Of a stretch of DNA of 64,000 nt, positions 17,687-26,663 are shown piece after piece. Numbering within the stretch: the first letter of the stretch is position 1; each line of letters starts with the position of its first letter. Below the pieces are notes generated by a model. That model saw only the letters and a list, made by a program, of their open reading frames with translations, was not told where the DNA came from and did not search any database. The stretch is from Streptomyces sp. NBC_01317 (lineage in GTDB: Bacteria; Actinomycetota; Actinomycetes; Streptomycetales; Streptomycetaceae). Position numbers and translations under genes: made by a program. The DNA is taken from NCBI RefSeq assembly GCF_035961655.1, contig NZ_CP108393.1, positions 3,269,501 through 3,333,500 of the forward strand. The letters are read 5' to 3'.

Positions 17687-17856
17687 CACTGCCTCCACAA
17701 CCGACTGTGCCGTCGTTGGCACGGGTCCCCGCGCCCGCCCGGGCCCGGAGTAGTGAACGAACGTTATCCCCAGCATCCCGCACCCGGCTGTTTCGCGAAG
17801 GCCCGCGAGGGGGAAATCACACGTGGGGCCCCGCGCGTCGTCCGGGAGGTCTGTCA

Positions 17857-18729
17857 ATGAGGGTGTTGCCCTTCTCCGTGCCGCTCGGGCCGCTGGGGCC
17901 GCTCCGGTCACTGCCGCAGATCCCCTTCCAGCCCTTGCTGCGGGCCCTCACCCTCGACCTGGCCATCCTCACCGGCCACCTGATCCTCTACCCGACCGGA
18001 ATCGCCCAGGAGCGCCGCGCCCCCGACCTGACGCCCGGGACCGCCCGGCTCCCCACCGAGGGCCGCTCACGGCCCCCCGTCGTGATGCTGCACGGCTTCA
18101 TCGACAACCGCTCGGTCTTCCTCCTCCTGCGCCGCTCCCTCTCCCGGCACGGCTGGCGCCACCTCGTCTCGCTCAACTACTCGCCGCTGACCTGCGACGT
18201 CCGGGCCGCCGCCGAGCTGCTCGGCCGGCACGTCGAGGAGATCTGCGCCCGCACGGGGCACGCCCAGGTCGACATCATCGGACACAGCCTCGGCGGCCTG
18301 ATCGCCCGCTACTACGTACAGTGTCTGGGCGGCGACACCCGGATACGGACGCTGGTCACCCTGGGCACCCCGCACGAGGGCACGGCCGTGGCGCCCCTCA
18401 TGAGCGCCCACCCCGTCGTACGGCAGATGCGGCCCGGCTCGCCCCTCATCGAGGAGCTGCGGCGCCCGGCGCCCGGCTGCCGTACCCGGTTCGTCAGCTT
18501 CTGGAGCGACCTCGACCAGCTGATGACCCCGATCGGCGCGGCCCGCGTCGCCCATCCCGACCTCCTCAGCCGGAACGTCCGCGTCACCGGCGTCGGCCAT
18601 CTCGCCCTGCCCGTCCACCCGGCGGTCGTGTCCGGTGTCCGACACGCCCTGGAGTCCGAGGAGTTCGAAGCGGGGGCCGCGGACACCCGGGCGTCCGGCG
18701 GCCAGGACGGCGACTCGTCCGTCGCCTAG
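17857..18729 (+). CDS. Lipase-like alpha/beta hydrolase
   Basis: 290 residues from ATG 17857 (GGGAGG 8 bp upstream). The fold shows the strand [14 protein letters not shown] (oxyanion region), the nucleophile elbow IGHSLGG with Ser, a conserved [11 protein letters not shown] segment, and a late His in [11 protein letters not shown]. This is the triacylglycerol-lipase / PGAP1-like type. The N-terminal roughly 50 residues contain a hydrophobic stretch ([18 protein letters not shown]) that may anchor it to the membrane. It is followed 260 bp later by the M23 peptidase gene. Substrate unknown. Confidence 0.9.
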   Translation: MRVLPFSVPLGPLGPLRSLPQIPFQPLLRALTLDLAILTGHLILYPTGIAQERRAPDLTPGTARLPTEGRSRPPVVMLHGFIDNRSVFLLLRRSLSRHGWRHLVSLNYSPLTCDVRAAAELLGRHVEEICARTGHAQVDIIGHSLGGLIARYYVQCLGGDTRIRTLVTLGTPHEGTAVAPLMSAHPVVRQMRPGSPLIEELRRPAPGCRTRFVSFWSDLDQLMTPIGAARVAHPDLLSRNVRVTGVGHLALPVHPAVVSGVRHALESEEFEAGAADTRASGGQDGDSSVA

Positions 18730-18989
18730 GCGGCAAGCGGTGTCGCGGTCCGGAGGCCGCCACCTTCCCCATTTTTCTCGAACACCCCTCGAACGTAGGG
18801 CCAAAGCTGTGCCCGCCCTCCCCCGAAACACGGCCGAATGCCCGTTTCCGCGAAACCTAAAACTTGCCGAAGATTGTCGGCGTCGCACAGCGCCGGGTAC
18901 AGTCGCGGCCATTGCTTTGCTCCGGGGTTCCCACCCACCATCAGGGTCGGCCCCCGGAAGGTTCTGCTGCCGAGGCGAGAGAGAAGTTG

Positions 18990-20564
18990 GTGAACGACCA
19001 GCACACCAACGCCGGGTACACCACGCACGACGGGTACCAGAACGGCAGCTTCCAGACCGACCCTCTCTTCGGCAACCTGCCGGGCGGTTACGAAACCCCC
19101 CAGGCCACCGGCGAGTACGACAGCGCCCAGTGGGACTCGGGTGCGCACCAGGCGGTCGGTACGGCCGGAGTCGGCACGGTCACGTACGACGGCTACGCGG
19201 CGCCGCAGTACGACACCACGGGACAGTGGGACGCGGACGCCTGGAACCAGGCGGATCCGCTGACCCGGCAGGACCCCCTGAACCCGGTCGACACGTCGGG
19301 GCAGTTCACCACCGCAACGACCGGGACCTTCGGTTACGACCCCCAGGGCCACCCCGCGACGGCGCAGTTCGACGTCAGCGCCTTGCAGGCCGGTCAGCCC
19401 TACGGGTACGACGCGACCGCCCAGTGGGTGGCACCCGTGTACGAGACCGGCGCGTACGACGCCACGGCGTGGAACGGGCAGGAAGTCCCGTACCAGCAGG
19501 CCGCGTACCAGGACGGAACGCCGTACCAGCAGCCCGAGGAGCACTACCGGCCCGGGACCGCGTACGAGGCGGACGCCGGGTACGGCCACGACACGCCGTA
19601 CAGCCCCGACCCCGACACGCAGGACGCCCACACCGATCTGACTCTGACGGACCAGGGCTTCCAGGACGACGCCGGGGACGGCGTGGCGGACGACAGCGAT
19701 CCGCTCGCGGAGCCCGTACCCGCCCCGCACAGCGTGCACATGGAAGAAACCATGACCGCGCCCGCGATCGTCCTCACCCCGCGCCCGGTCAGCCGCTCCA
19801 CGAGCGGCGGCAACGGCAGCCGGGGCCGCCGCCGTACCCCCGCCAAGCGCTCCGCCCTCCTCACCGTCGCCGTCCCCTCCGCCTGTGTCATGGGCGTCGC
19901 GGGCATCGCCGCCGCCTCCGTCGGCGACCTCGCCGGTGAGGAGAAGCAGGACAACACGGTCGCCACCCAGGCCGCCGACGTCAGCTCCGCGAAGAAGATC
20001 GCCGCCGCCAACGCGCGGGTCGACAGCCAGGTCACGGCCATGAGCGCCGACGCCCGCGACTTCGGCGACCGCGCCAGCCGTACACAGGAGCGCATCGACC
20101 TCGCGGCCCGGCAGGAGGCGGAGAAGCAGAAACGCCTGGAGGAAGCGGCGCGCAAGGAAGCGGCGCGCCCCAAGTTCGCCCTCCCCGTGTCGCAGCACGG
20201 ACTGAGCGCCTACTTCGGCCAGGCCGGCGTCAACTGGATGTCCGTGCACACCGGGATCGACTTCCCCGTCGCGTACGGCACGCCGGTGATGGCCGCGACG
20301 GACGGCACCGTCCGCACGCAGTACAACTCGGCCTACGGGAACATGGCCATCGTGACCTCTCCCGACGGTACGGAGACGTGGTACTGCCATCTCAGCAGTA
20401 CGAAGTTCCGCTCCGGCACCGTCAAGGCGGGCGACGTCATCGCCTACTCGGGGAACTCGGGCAACTCCACCGGCCCCCACCTGCACTTCGAGGTACGGCC
20501 CGGCGGCGGCGCGGCGATCAACCCGCTGCCCTGGCTCCAGAGCCACGGCCTCAGCCCGCAGTAG
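18990..20564 (+). CDS. Membrane-anchored M23 (LytM) peptidase
   Basis: 524 residues from GTG 18990 (AGAGAGAAG ribosome binding site). Residues 1-260 are low-complexity, rich in Tyr, Gln, Gly and Asp. A transmembrane helix follows (about 285-310: LLTVAVPSACVMGVAGIAA), then a coiled coil rich in Lys/Glu (EKQKRLEEAARKEAARPK). The C-terminal LytM domain has the zinc ligands in HTGID (His420, Asp424) and HLHFE (His497, His499). It should cut peptidoglycan cross-bridges outside the membrane. The unusual cytoplasmic tail suggests polar localisation or regulation. The 260-bp leader has a TCCGGGG/CCCCGGA hairpin (18921-18958). It is convergent with pcrA. Confidence 0.93.
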   Translation: MNDQHTNAGYTTHDGYQNGSFQTDPLFGNLPGGYETPQATGEYDSAQWDSGAHQAVGTAGVGTVTYDGYAAPQYDTTGQWDADAWNQADPLTRQDPLNPVDTSGQFTTATTGTFGYDPQGHPATAQFDVSALQAGQPYGYDATAQWVAPVYETGAYDATAWNGQEVPYQQAAYQDGTPYQQPEEHYRPGTAYEADAGYGHDTPYSPDPDTQDAHTDLTLTDQGFQDDAGDGVADDSDPLAEPVPAPHSVHMEETMTAPAIVLTPRPVSRSTSGGNGSRGRRRTPAKRSALLTVAVPSACVMGVAGIAAASVGDLAGEEKQDNTVATQAADVSSAKKIAAANARVDSQVTAMSADARDFGDRASRTQERIDLAARQEAEKQKRLEEAARKEAARPKFALPVSQHGLSAYFGQAGVNWMSVHTGIDFPVAYGTPVMAATDGTVRTQYNSAYGNMAIVTSPDGTETWYCHLSSTKFRSGTVKAGDVIAYSGNSGNSTGPHLHFEVRPGGGAAINPLPWLQSHGLSPQ

Positions 20565-20577
20565 AGCACACAGCGGC

Positions 20578-20624
20578 GGGCGAGCCCCGGCCCGGCCCCG
20601 ACGGGGTCGGGCCGGGGCTCGCCC
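20578..20624. terminator. Strong bidirectional terminator between M23 peptidase and pcrA
   Basis: Perfect 17-bp arms, GGGCGAGCCCCGGCCCG (20578-20594) and CGGGCCGGGGCTCGCCC (20608-20624), between two convergent genes whose stops are 14-16 bp away. No U-tract. Confidence 0.9.
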
Positions 20625-20639
20625 CGTGCGTACCGCCCG

Positions 20640-23165
20640 CTACAGCTTCTCGACCGGCGCGTACCGCAGCAGCAGCCTCTTGGGCTTCTCGTCCCCGAAG
20701 TCGACCGTCGCCTGCGCGTCCGCGCCCGTCCCCGTGACCGCCATGACCGTGCCGAGCCCGAACTGGTCGTGCGTCACCCGGTCCCCCACCACCAGTGCGA
20801 TCACCGGCTTGTCGGCCGTACGCCGCGTGGCGAAGCCGGACGCGCCGCCGGACCGCGAGCGCGCGCCGCCGGACGACAGCGAGGACGTGATCCCGGACGT
20901 CGGGCCCGCCGGGATCTGCGCGCCCGTCCGCTTCCACTCCAGGTGGTGTCCCGGGATCTCCTCCAGGAACCGCGACGGCGGGTTGTACGCGGGCTGCCCC
21001 CAGGCGCTCCGCATGGCGGACCGGGTCAGGTAGAGCCGCTCGCGGGCACGCGTGATGCCCACGTACGCGAGGCGGCGCTCCTCCTCCAGCTCCTTCACCT
21101 GGCCGAGGGCCCGCATGTGCGGGAAGACGCCGTCCTCCAGGCCCGTCAGGAACACCACGGGGAATTCGAGGCCCTTGGCCGTGTGCAGCGTCATCAGCGT
21201 GATGACACCGGAGCCGTCCACGTCCTCGTCGGGGATCTGGTCGGAGTCCGCGACCAGCGCCACCCGCTCCAGGAACTCGGCGAGCGTGCCGGTCGTGGCG
21301 GCGGCGGGCACACCACCAGGCGCGTCACCGCCCGTCCCGTCACCGGCCGCCGCGTCCGCCGCAGCGGCCCCTTCGGCCTGCGCCCGCTCCTGTTCGAACT
21401 CCAGGGCCACCGCGGCCAGTTCCTGCAAGTTCTCGATCCGGGTCTCGTCCTGGGGGTCGGTCGAGGCCTGCAACTCCGCCAGATAGCCGGTCCGTTCGAG
21501 CACGGCCTCCAGGACCGTCGCGGGTCCCGCGCCGGACTCCACGACCGTACGCAGCTCCTCCATCAGCGTGTTGAAGCGCTTCACCGCGTTCGACGAGCGG
21601 GCCGCCATGCCGTACGCCTCGTCCACGCGCCGCAGCGCCTGCGGGAAGGTGATCTTCTCCCGCAGCGAGAGCGCGTCGATCATCGCCTCCGCGCGGTCCC
21701 CGATGCCGCGCTTGGGCACGTTGAGAATCCGGCGCAGCGGCACCGTGTCCTCGGGGTTGGCCAGCACGCGCAGATAGGCCAGCACGTCGCGGACCTCCTT
21801 GCGCTCGTAGAACCGCACTCCGCCGACGACCTTGTACGGCAGGCCGACCCGGATGAAGATCTCCTCGAAGACACGCGACTGCGCGTTCGTACGGTAGAAG
21901 ATCGCGACGTCGCCCGCCTTGGTGTCGCCGGCGTCCGTCAGCCGGTCGATCTCCTCGGCGACGAACTGCGCCTCGTCGTGCTCGGTGTCGGCGACATAAC
22001 CCGTGATCAGGGCGCCCGCGCCCGCGTTGGTCCACAGGTTCTTGGGCCGGCGGCTCTCGTTGCGCTCGATGACCGCGTTGGCCGCGCTGAGGATCGTCTG
22101 CGTCGAGCGGTAGTTCTGCTCCAGCAGGATCGTCTTCGCGTCCGGGTAGTCCTCCTCGAACTGGAGGATGTTACGGATCGTGGCGCCCCGGAAGGCGTAG
22201 ATGGACTGGTCGGCGTCACCGACCACACACAGCTCGGCCGGGTCGCTGCCCTCGCCGGAGGGGCCCACCAGCTCCCGTACGAGGGTGTACTGCGCGTGGT
22301 TCGTGTCCTGGTACTCGTCCACCAGGACGTGCCGGAAGCGCCGCCGGTAGTGCTCGGCCACGTCCGGGAACGCCTGGAGCAGGTGGACGGTGGTCATGAT
22401 GATGTCGTCAAAGTCCAGCGCGTTGGCCTCGCGCAGGCGCGACTGGTACATCCGGTAGGCCTCGGCGAGCGTCTTCTCGAAACCGTCGGCGGCCCGGTCG
22501 GCGTAGGTCTCCTCGTCGATCAGCTCGTTCTTGAGGTTCGAGACCTGGGCGCTGAACGCCTTCGGGGGGTGCCGCTTGGGGTCCAGGTCCAGATCACGGC
22601 AGACCAGGGCCATCAAGCGCTTGGAGTCGGCGGCGTCGTAGATCGAGAAGGACGACGTGAACCCGAGCTTCTTGGACTCGCGCCGCAGGATCCGTACACA
22701 CGCGCTGTGGAAGGTCAGCACCCACATGGCCCGCGCGCGCGGGCCGACGAGCTGCTCGACCCGCTCCTTCATCTCGCCCGCGGCCTTGTTCGTGAACGTG
22801 ATGGCCAGTATCTCGCCGGGGTGCACGCTGCGGGTGCCCAGCAGGTGCGCGATCCGGTGGGTCAGGACCCGGGTCTTGCCCGATCCCGCGCCGGCCACGA
22901 TGAGCAGCGGGGAACCGGTGTGCACGACGGCCGCGCGCTGTTCCTCGTTGAGCCCTTCGAGCAGCGTGGCCGGGTCCACGACCGTGCGCGGGGCGCCGTC
23001 ACGGTGGTACGGGTCGCGGGGCGGTGGCACGTCGAATACACCTCCGAAGAGGTCGTCGGGGATCGGCTCCGGCGGCTGCCGGTCCTGGTCCTCGGGCGGT
23101 GGCGGATGCTCGTCCCCGGAGGGCTGGAGGTCCGCCAGGAAGCTGTCGTCAAAGAGGCTGCTCAT
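20640..23165 (-). CDS. pcrA: ATP-dependent DNA helicase PcrA/UvrD
   Basis: 841-residue superfamily 1A 3'-5' helicase for nucleotide-excision repair and replication-fork upkeep. Walker A is GAGSGKT (about 92-98). Other motifs include VDEYQDTNHAQY (motif II), GDADQSIYAFRGA (III), LEQNYRST (IV), VLASPED-type VLANPEDTVPLRR, and MTLHTAKGLEFPVVF (V). The C-terminus VGDRVTHDQFGLGTVMAVTG is the Tudor-like RNA-polymerase-binding domain typical of PcrA/UvrD1. The N-terminal roughly 65 residues are acidic and Pro-rich. The gene runs antisense to a giant but spurious open frame. Divergent from the NlpC/P60-like gene. Confidence 0.97.
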   Translation of the reverse strand: MSSLFDDSFLADLQPSGDEHPPPPEDQDRQPPEPIPDDLFGGVFDVPPPRDPYHRDGAPRTVVDPATLLEGLNEEQRAAVVHTGSPLLIVAGAGSGKTRVLTHRIAHLLGTRSVHPGEILAITFTNKAAGEMKERVEQLVGPRARAMWVLTFHSACVRILRRESKKLGFTSSFSIYDAADSKRLMALVCRDLDLDPKRHPPKAFSAQVSNLKNELIDEETYADRAADGFEKTLAEAYRMYQSRLREANALDFDDIIMTTVHLLQAFPDVAEHYRRRFRHVLVDEYQDTNHAQYTLVRELVGPSGEGSDPAELCVVGDADQSIYAFRGATIRNILQFEEDYPDAKTILLEQNYRSTQTILSAANAVIERNESRRPKNLWTNAGAGALITGYVADTEHDEAQFVAEEIDRLTDAGDTKAGDVAIFYRTNAQSRVFEEIFIRVGLPYKVVGGVRFYERKEVRDVLAYLRVLANPEDTVPLRRILNVPKRGIGDRAEAMIDALSLREKITFPQALRRVDEAYGMAARSSNAVKRFNTLMEELRTVVESGAGPATVLEAVLERTGYLAELQASTDPQDETRIENLQELAAVALEFEQERAQAEGAAAADAAAGDGTGGDAPGGVPAAATTGTLAEFLERVALVADSDQIPDEDVDGSGVITLMTLHTAKGLEFPVVFLTGLEDGVFPHMRALGQVKELEEERRLAYVGITRARERLYLTRSAMRSAWGQPAYNPPSRFLEEIPGHHLEWKRTGAQIPAGPTSGITSSLSSGGARSRSGGASGFATRRTADKPVIALVVGDRVTHDQFGLGTVMAVTGTGADAQATVDFGDEKPKRLLLRYAPVEKL

Positions 23166-23445
23166 CGCTCTTTGAGTCTAGAGCGCCGCACTGACAGTCC
23201 GCGTCCGCCTCGGGAACCCGGCCGCGCCCGGTGGTCGGACGACCACCGTCGAACAGTCACCGAAAGTAATCGTACACTTCCCGAAAAGCGACTCGAACGC
23301 GGTTCATGCGGTCGCCGTCGCAAAGGTCACGAAAATGTATCGGGCATATCGGCCATCGTCCTTCACATGAGCGCCACACTTTGGCTAGCGTGTTTGACCA
23401 GGCATCCGCACGTCCCTCTGCGGTCCACCGGAAGGAATGCCGATC

Positions 23446-24897
23446 TTGGCATCGCATCGCAAGTCCCGCGGCACCGGCGGAGTCCGTTCCACCTCCCCCG
23501 CCGTCGGGCTCACCACGGCAGCGCTGGCCTCTGTCACGCTCCTCTCGGCCCAGAGCGCCGATGCCGCGCCCTCCGCCGTGTCGCAGCCGTCCGTGGAGGA
23601 CGTGCAGAAGAAGGTCGACGCGCTGTACCGGCAGGCCGGCAGTACGACGCGGCAGTACGAGCAGGCCAAGGAGCCCGCGAAGACCGCGAAGACCGCGAAG
23701 CCCGACAGGGCCGCCAGGTCCAAGGAAGCGGCGGCGGAGACCACCGGGGAGACGCGGGCCGCGCAGGCGGTGCCGCGTCAGCAGCCGCGCCGCGCGGCGC
23801 CCCGCCAGGGGGACGCGATACGGCCTGCCGCGGCGATGACGTACGCCGACGGCCCCCAGGTCCCCCGCCCCGCGCCGGTCCGGCCGGCGCCGACCCGGCT
23901 CGTACCGCAGCAGCCCGTACCGCAACAACTCGTCCCGCCGCAGCTCGTCCCGCCGCAGCCGACGCGGGCGCCCCGGGCCGTACCGGCGCAGGCACCCGTA
24001 CCGTCCCGCGCGCAGGGCGCCGAGCCGCAGGCGGCGCTGCGCCTCAAGAAGCTGACCGTCCAGGAGAAGCTGGTCACGGCCCGGGCGCTGCTGTCGCGGC
24101 TGGTCCAGGAGGAGACGGCCCGGCTGGCCGCGCTGGAGCGCGCGCAGGACGAGGAGGCGCGGCGCCTGGCGGACGTACGGGCCCAGGAGGAGGCGGCACG
24201 CCTCCGCGAGGAACAGCAGGCACAGGCACAGCTGGCCCAGCAGTTGGAGGCGCAAGCCCAGCAGGCCCAGGCCCAGGCCCAGGCGGAAGCCGAGGCCCAG
24301 GCCCAGGCCCGGGCGGCCCAGGCCCAGCTGGACGCACAGGCCCGCGCGGAGGCGCAGGAGGCCCTGGACCAGGCACTGGCCCAGCAGGCGCAGGCGCAGC
24401 AGCTCCTGGAAGCTCAGGCGCAGACCCTCCAGCCGCCCCTCGCCCCTCTCGCCCCGCTCCTGTCGGCCGTCCCCGCGCAGCCCGACCCCGTCACCCTCAC
24501 CACGCCCTTCGTCACCACCCCCGCCCCCGCGCCCGACAGCACGTACGCCACCAAGGCCGCGAAGGTCCTGGCGTTCGCGCGCGCACAGATCGGGAAGCCG
24601 TACGTGTCCGGCGCCACCGGCCCCAGTTCGTACGACAGCACCGGCCTGACCCAGACCGCCTGGCGGGTCGCGGGCGTGGACCTGCCCCGTACCACCTGGG
24701 AACAGGTCGGCGCGGGCACGAACATCACCACCCAGGACCTGCTCCCCGGCGACCTGGTCTTCTTCTACGACGACATCAGCCACGTCGGGATCTACACCGG
24801 CGACGGCATGATGATCCACGCCCCCGAGCCGGGCGCGAACGTCCGCGAGGAGTCGATCTACTACCTGCCCATCCACGGCAGCGTCCGCCCCGCCTGA
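23446..24897 (+). CDS. Secreted NlpC/P60-fold protein lacking the catalytic Cys
   Basis: 483 residues if it starts at TTG 23446, which sits 10 bp after GGAAGG; the ATG at 23437 touches that site and is less likely. A signal peptide (GLTTAALASVTLLSAQSADA) precedes a Pro-rich region. Then comes a very long Ala/Gln coiled coil with AQAQAEAE-type runs (about 190-325). The C-terminal NlpC/P60 domain starts KAAKVLAFARAQIGKPYVSG. The expected DCSG nucleophile motif reads DSTG (Ser codon AGC at 24637-24639), and the usual YVWG is YVSG. The second-site His (SHVGIY) and later IHAP remain. Probably a wall-binding or activator pseudo-hydrolase. Confidence 0.9.
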   Translation: MASHRKSRGTGGVRSTSPAVGLTTAALASVTLLSAQSADAAPSAVSQPSVEDVQKKVDALYRQAGSTTRQYEQAKEPAKTAKTAKPDRAARSKEAAAETTGETRAAQAVPRQQPRRAAPRQGDAIRPAAAMTYADGPQVPRPAPVRPAPTRLVPQQPVPQQLVPPQLVPPQPTRAPRAVPAQAPVPSRAQGAEPQAALRLKKLTVQEKLVTARALLSRLVQEETARLAALERAQDEEARRLADVRAQEEAARLREEQQAQAQLAQQLEAQAQQAQAQAQAEAEAQAQARAAQAQLDAQARAEAQEALDQALAQQAQAQQLLEAQAQTLQPPLAPLAPLLSAVPAQPDPVTLTTPFVTTPAPAPDSTYATKAAKVLAFARAQIGKPYVSGATGPSSYDSTGLTQTAWRVAGVDLPRTTWEQVGAGTNITTQDLLPGDLVFFYDDISHVGIYTGDGMMIHAPEPGANVREESIYYLPIHGSVRPA

Positions 24898-24931
24898 CGG
24901 AGCCCGCCGGGATGCCGTGGCCGGCGCGGGC

Positions 24932-24963
24932 TTGACCTTGACGCGGGGTCAACCCTCCATCCT
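24932..24963 (+). promoter_or_regulatory. MerR-type promoter/operator for the ABC transporter operon
   Basis: A TTGACC -35 box (24932-24937) is the left half of an interrupted palindrome TTGACC-N9-GGTCAA (24932-24952). A weak -10 near 24957-24963 would leave a 19-20 bp spacer. An over-long spacer with the operator inside it is the hallmark of MerR-family promoters, and a MerR gene is third in this operon. Autoregulation is inferred. Confidence 0.6.
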
Positions 24964-24969
24964 TCCGGC

Positions 24970-25001
24970 AGGAGCTTCCGCACAGTCGAGCGGAAGCTCC
25001 T
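24970..25001 (+). promoter_or_regulatory. 12-bp inverted repeat in the leader of the ABC transporter operon
   Basis: AGGAGCTTCCGC (24970-24981), an 8-nt loop, and GCGGAAGCTCCT (24990-25001) form a perfect stem. It ends 3 bp before the GAAGGAGG ribosome binding site of the first gene (ATG 25014). It could be a second operator, an RNA hairpin that tunes translation, or both. Confidence 0.7.
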
Positions 25002-25013
25002 CGAAGGAGGCAG

Positions 25014-25877
25014 ATGACCATGGCAAGCCGATCGATCGCCGCTCCGGCGATTCGCGTGCGGGGTCTGGAGAAGTCGTACGGGGCACTCGACGTGCTGCGC
25101 GGCGTGGACTTCGACGTGGCGCGGGGCACCATCTTCGCCCTGCTCGGCTCCAACGGGGCGGGCAAGACCACGACCGTGAGAATCCTCGCCACGCTCCTCA
25201 AGGCCGACGCGGGGACGGCCGACGTCCATGGCTTCGACGTCGCCGTACAACCGGCGCGTGTACGGGAGTCCATCAGTCTCACCGGGCAGTTCGCGGCCGT
25301 CGACGAGATCCTCAGCGGTCGGGAGAACCTCGTCCTCGTCGCCCGGCTGCGCCACCTCAAGGACCCGGGCACGATCGCGGACGGCCTGCTGAGGCGTTTC
25401 TCGCTGACGGACGCCGGCGCGCGGAAGGTGTCCACGTACTCGGGTGGGATGCGCCGCCGGCTGGACATCGCGATGAGCCTCATCGGGAATCCGTCGGTGA
25501 TCTTCCTGGACGAGCCGACGGCCGGGCTCGATCCCGAGGCGCGCGTCGAGGTGTGGGACGCGGTCAGGGAACTCGCCGGCCAGGGCACGACGGTGCTGCT
25601 CACCACGCAGTATCTGGAGGAGGCCGAGCAGTTGGCCGATCGGATCGCGATCCTCCACCAGGGGCGGATCATCGTGCACGGCACCCTCGCCGAGCTCAAG
25701 CGGCTCTTCCCGCCCGCCACCGTCGAGTACGTCGAGAAGCAGCCGACCCTGGAGGAGATCTTCCTCGCGCTGATCGGCGGCGACAGCAAGGACGACAACA
25801 AGGACGGCACCAAGGACGAGAACAGGCACGAGAACAAGACCGGCGACAAGAGCGACGCCGTCGGCACGAACGGCTAG
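25014..25877 (+). CDS. ABC transporter ATP-binding protein (DrrA-like)
   Basis: 287 residues. Walker A is LLGSNGAGKTTTVRIL, the signature is YSGGMRRRLDIA, Walker B is VIFLDEPTAGLDPEAR, and the switch His lies in TTQYLEEAEQLADRIA. The layout matches the DrrA (drug and lipid exporter) class, which pairs with an ABC2-type permease. The last roughly 30 residues are an unusual run of Asp/Lys/Asn (DSKDDNKDGTKDENRHENKT), probably unstructured. Start ATG 25014 has a strong GGAGG site. First gene of an operon with the permease and a MerR regulator. Confidence 0.95.
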   Translation: MTMASRSIAAPAIRVRGLEKSYGALDVLRGVDFDVARGTIFALLGSNGAGKTTTVRILATLLKADAGTADVHGFDVAVQPARVRESISLTGQFAAVDEILSGRENLVLVARLRHLKDPGTIADGLLRRFSLTDAGARKVSTYSGGMRRRLDIAMSLIGNPSVIFLDEPTAGLDPEARVEVWDAVRELAGQGTTVLLTTQYLEEAEQLADRIAILHQGRIIVHGTLAELKRLFPPATVEYVEKQPTLEEIFLALIGGDSKDDNKDGTKDENRHENKTGDKSDAVGTNG

Positions 25878-25886
25878 GGGGCAGAA

Positions 25887-26648
25887 ATGACCGCGTACTT
25901 CTTCGTCGACACCGCCGTTCTCACGGGGCGGACCCTGCGCCATGTCACCCGCAGCGTCGACACCGTCATCACGACCGTCATCACGCCGGTCGCCATGATG
26001 CTGATGTTCGTCTACGTGTTCGGCGGCGCGATCGACACCGGGTCGGTCTCGTACGTGACCTACCTGCTGCCCGGCATCCTGCTGATCACCATCGCGTCAG
26101 GCATCTCGTACACCGCCTACCGGCTCTTCACCGATATGAAGAGCGGAATCTTCGAGCGGTTCCAGTCCATGCCGATCGCACGGTCGGGTGTGCTGTGGGC
26201 CCACGTCCTCACCTCGCTGGTCGCCAACCTGATCTCGCTCGTGATCGTCGTGGATGTCGCGCTGCTCATGGGCTTCCGCACGGGGGCCGGAGTGCCGCAA
26301 TGGCTCGCGGTCGCCGGCATCCTGTTCCTGTTCACCCTGGCGCTGACCTGGATCGCCGTGATCGCCGGCCTCTCCGCGGTGTCGGTCGAGGGCGCGGGCG
26401 CGTTCGCCTACCCGCTCATCTTCCTGCCGTTCATCAGCTCGGCGTTCGTGCCCACGGAGACCATGGCCGGGCCGGTGCGCTGGTTCGCCGAGCATCAGCC
26501 GGTGACGTCGATCGTCAACACGATCCGCGACCTGTTCGCCCAGCGGCCGGTCGGCGACGACATCTGGACCGCCCTCCTCTGGTGCGTCGGCATCCTGGTC
26601 GTGGCGTACGGCTTCGCGATGGCCGCCTATCGCCGGAAGATCGCCTGA
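25887..26648 (+). CDS. ABC-2 type transporter permease (DrrB-like)
   Basis: 253 residues with about six transmembrane segments (for example VITPVAMMLMFVYVFGGAI, YLLPGILLITIASGISYTAYR, WLAVAGILFLFTLALTWIAV). The TDMKSGIFERFQSMPIARS loop is the usual one in ABC2 permeases, and FLPFISSAFVPTETMAGPV precedes the final helices. It begins 9 bp after the ATPase stop and forms an exporter with it. The substrate is not evident. A drug or lipid is suggested by the DrrAB resemblance. Confidence 0.93.
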   Translation: MTAYFFVDTAVLTGRTLRHVTRSVDTVITTVITPVAMMLMFVYVFGGAIDTGSVSYVTYLLPGILLITIASGISYTAYRLFTDMKSGIFERFQSMPIARSGVLWAHVLTSLVANLISLVIVVDVALLMGFRTGAGVPQWLAVAGILFLFTLALTWIAVIAGLSAVSVEGAGAFAYPLIFLPFISSAFVPTETMAGPVRWFAEHQPVTSIVNTIRDLFAQRPVGDDIWTALLWCVGILVVAYGFAMAAYRRKIA

Positions 26649-26663
26649 GGCAGGCTGAGATCC

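Noticed and set aside
18730..18989. c-di-AMP (ydaO) riboswitch before the M23 peptidase, a common arrangement in Streptomyces wall-hydrolase genes
   Set aside because: The conserved core (such as CAGCTAACC) is absent here and also before the genes at 23446 and 27726. Only a TCCGGGG/CCCCGGA hairpin is present.
20769..24935. A 1388-codon plus-strand open frame
   Set aside because: It runs antisense to pcrA and out of frame through the NlpC/P60-like gene. It is an effect of the high GC content, with no recognisable domain.
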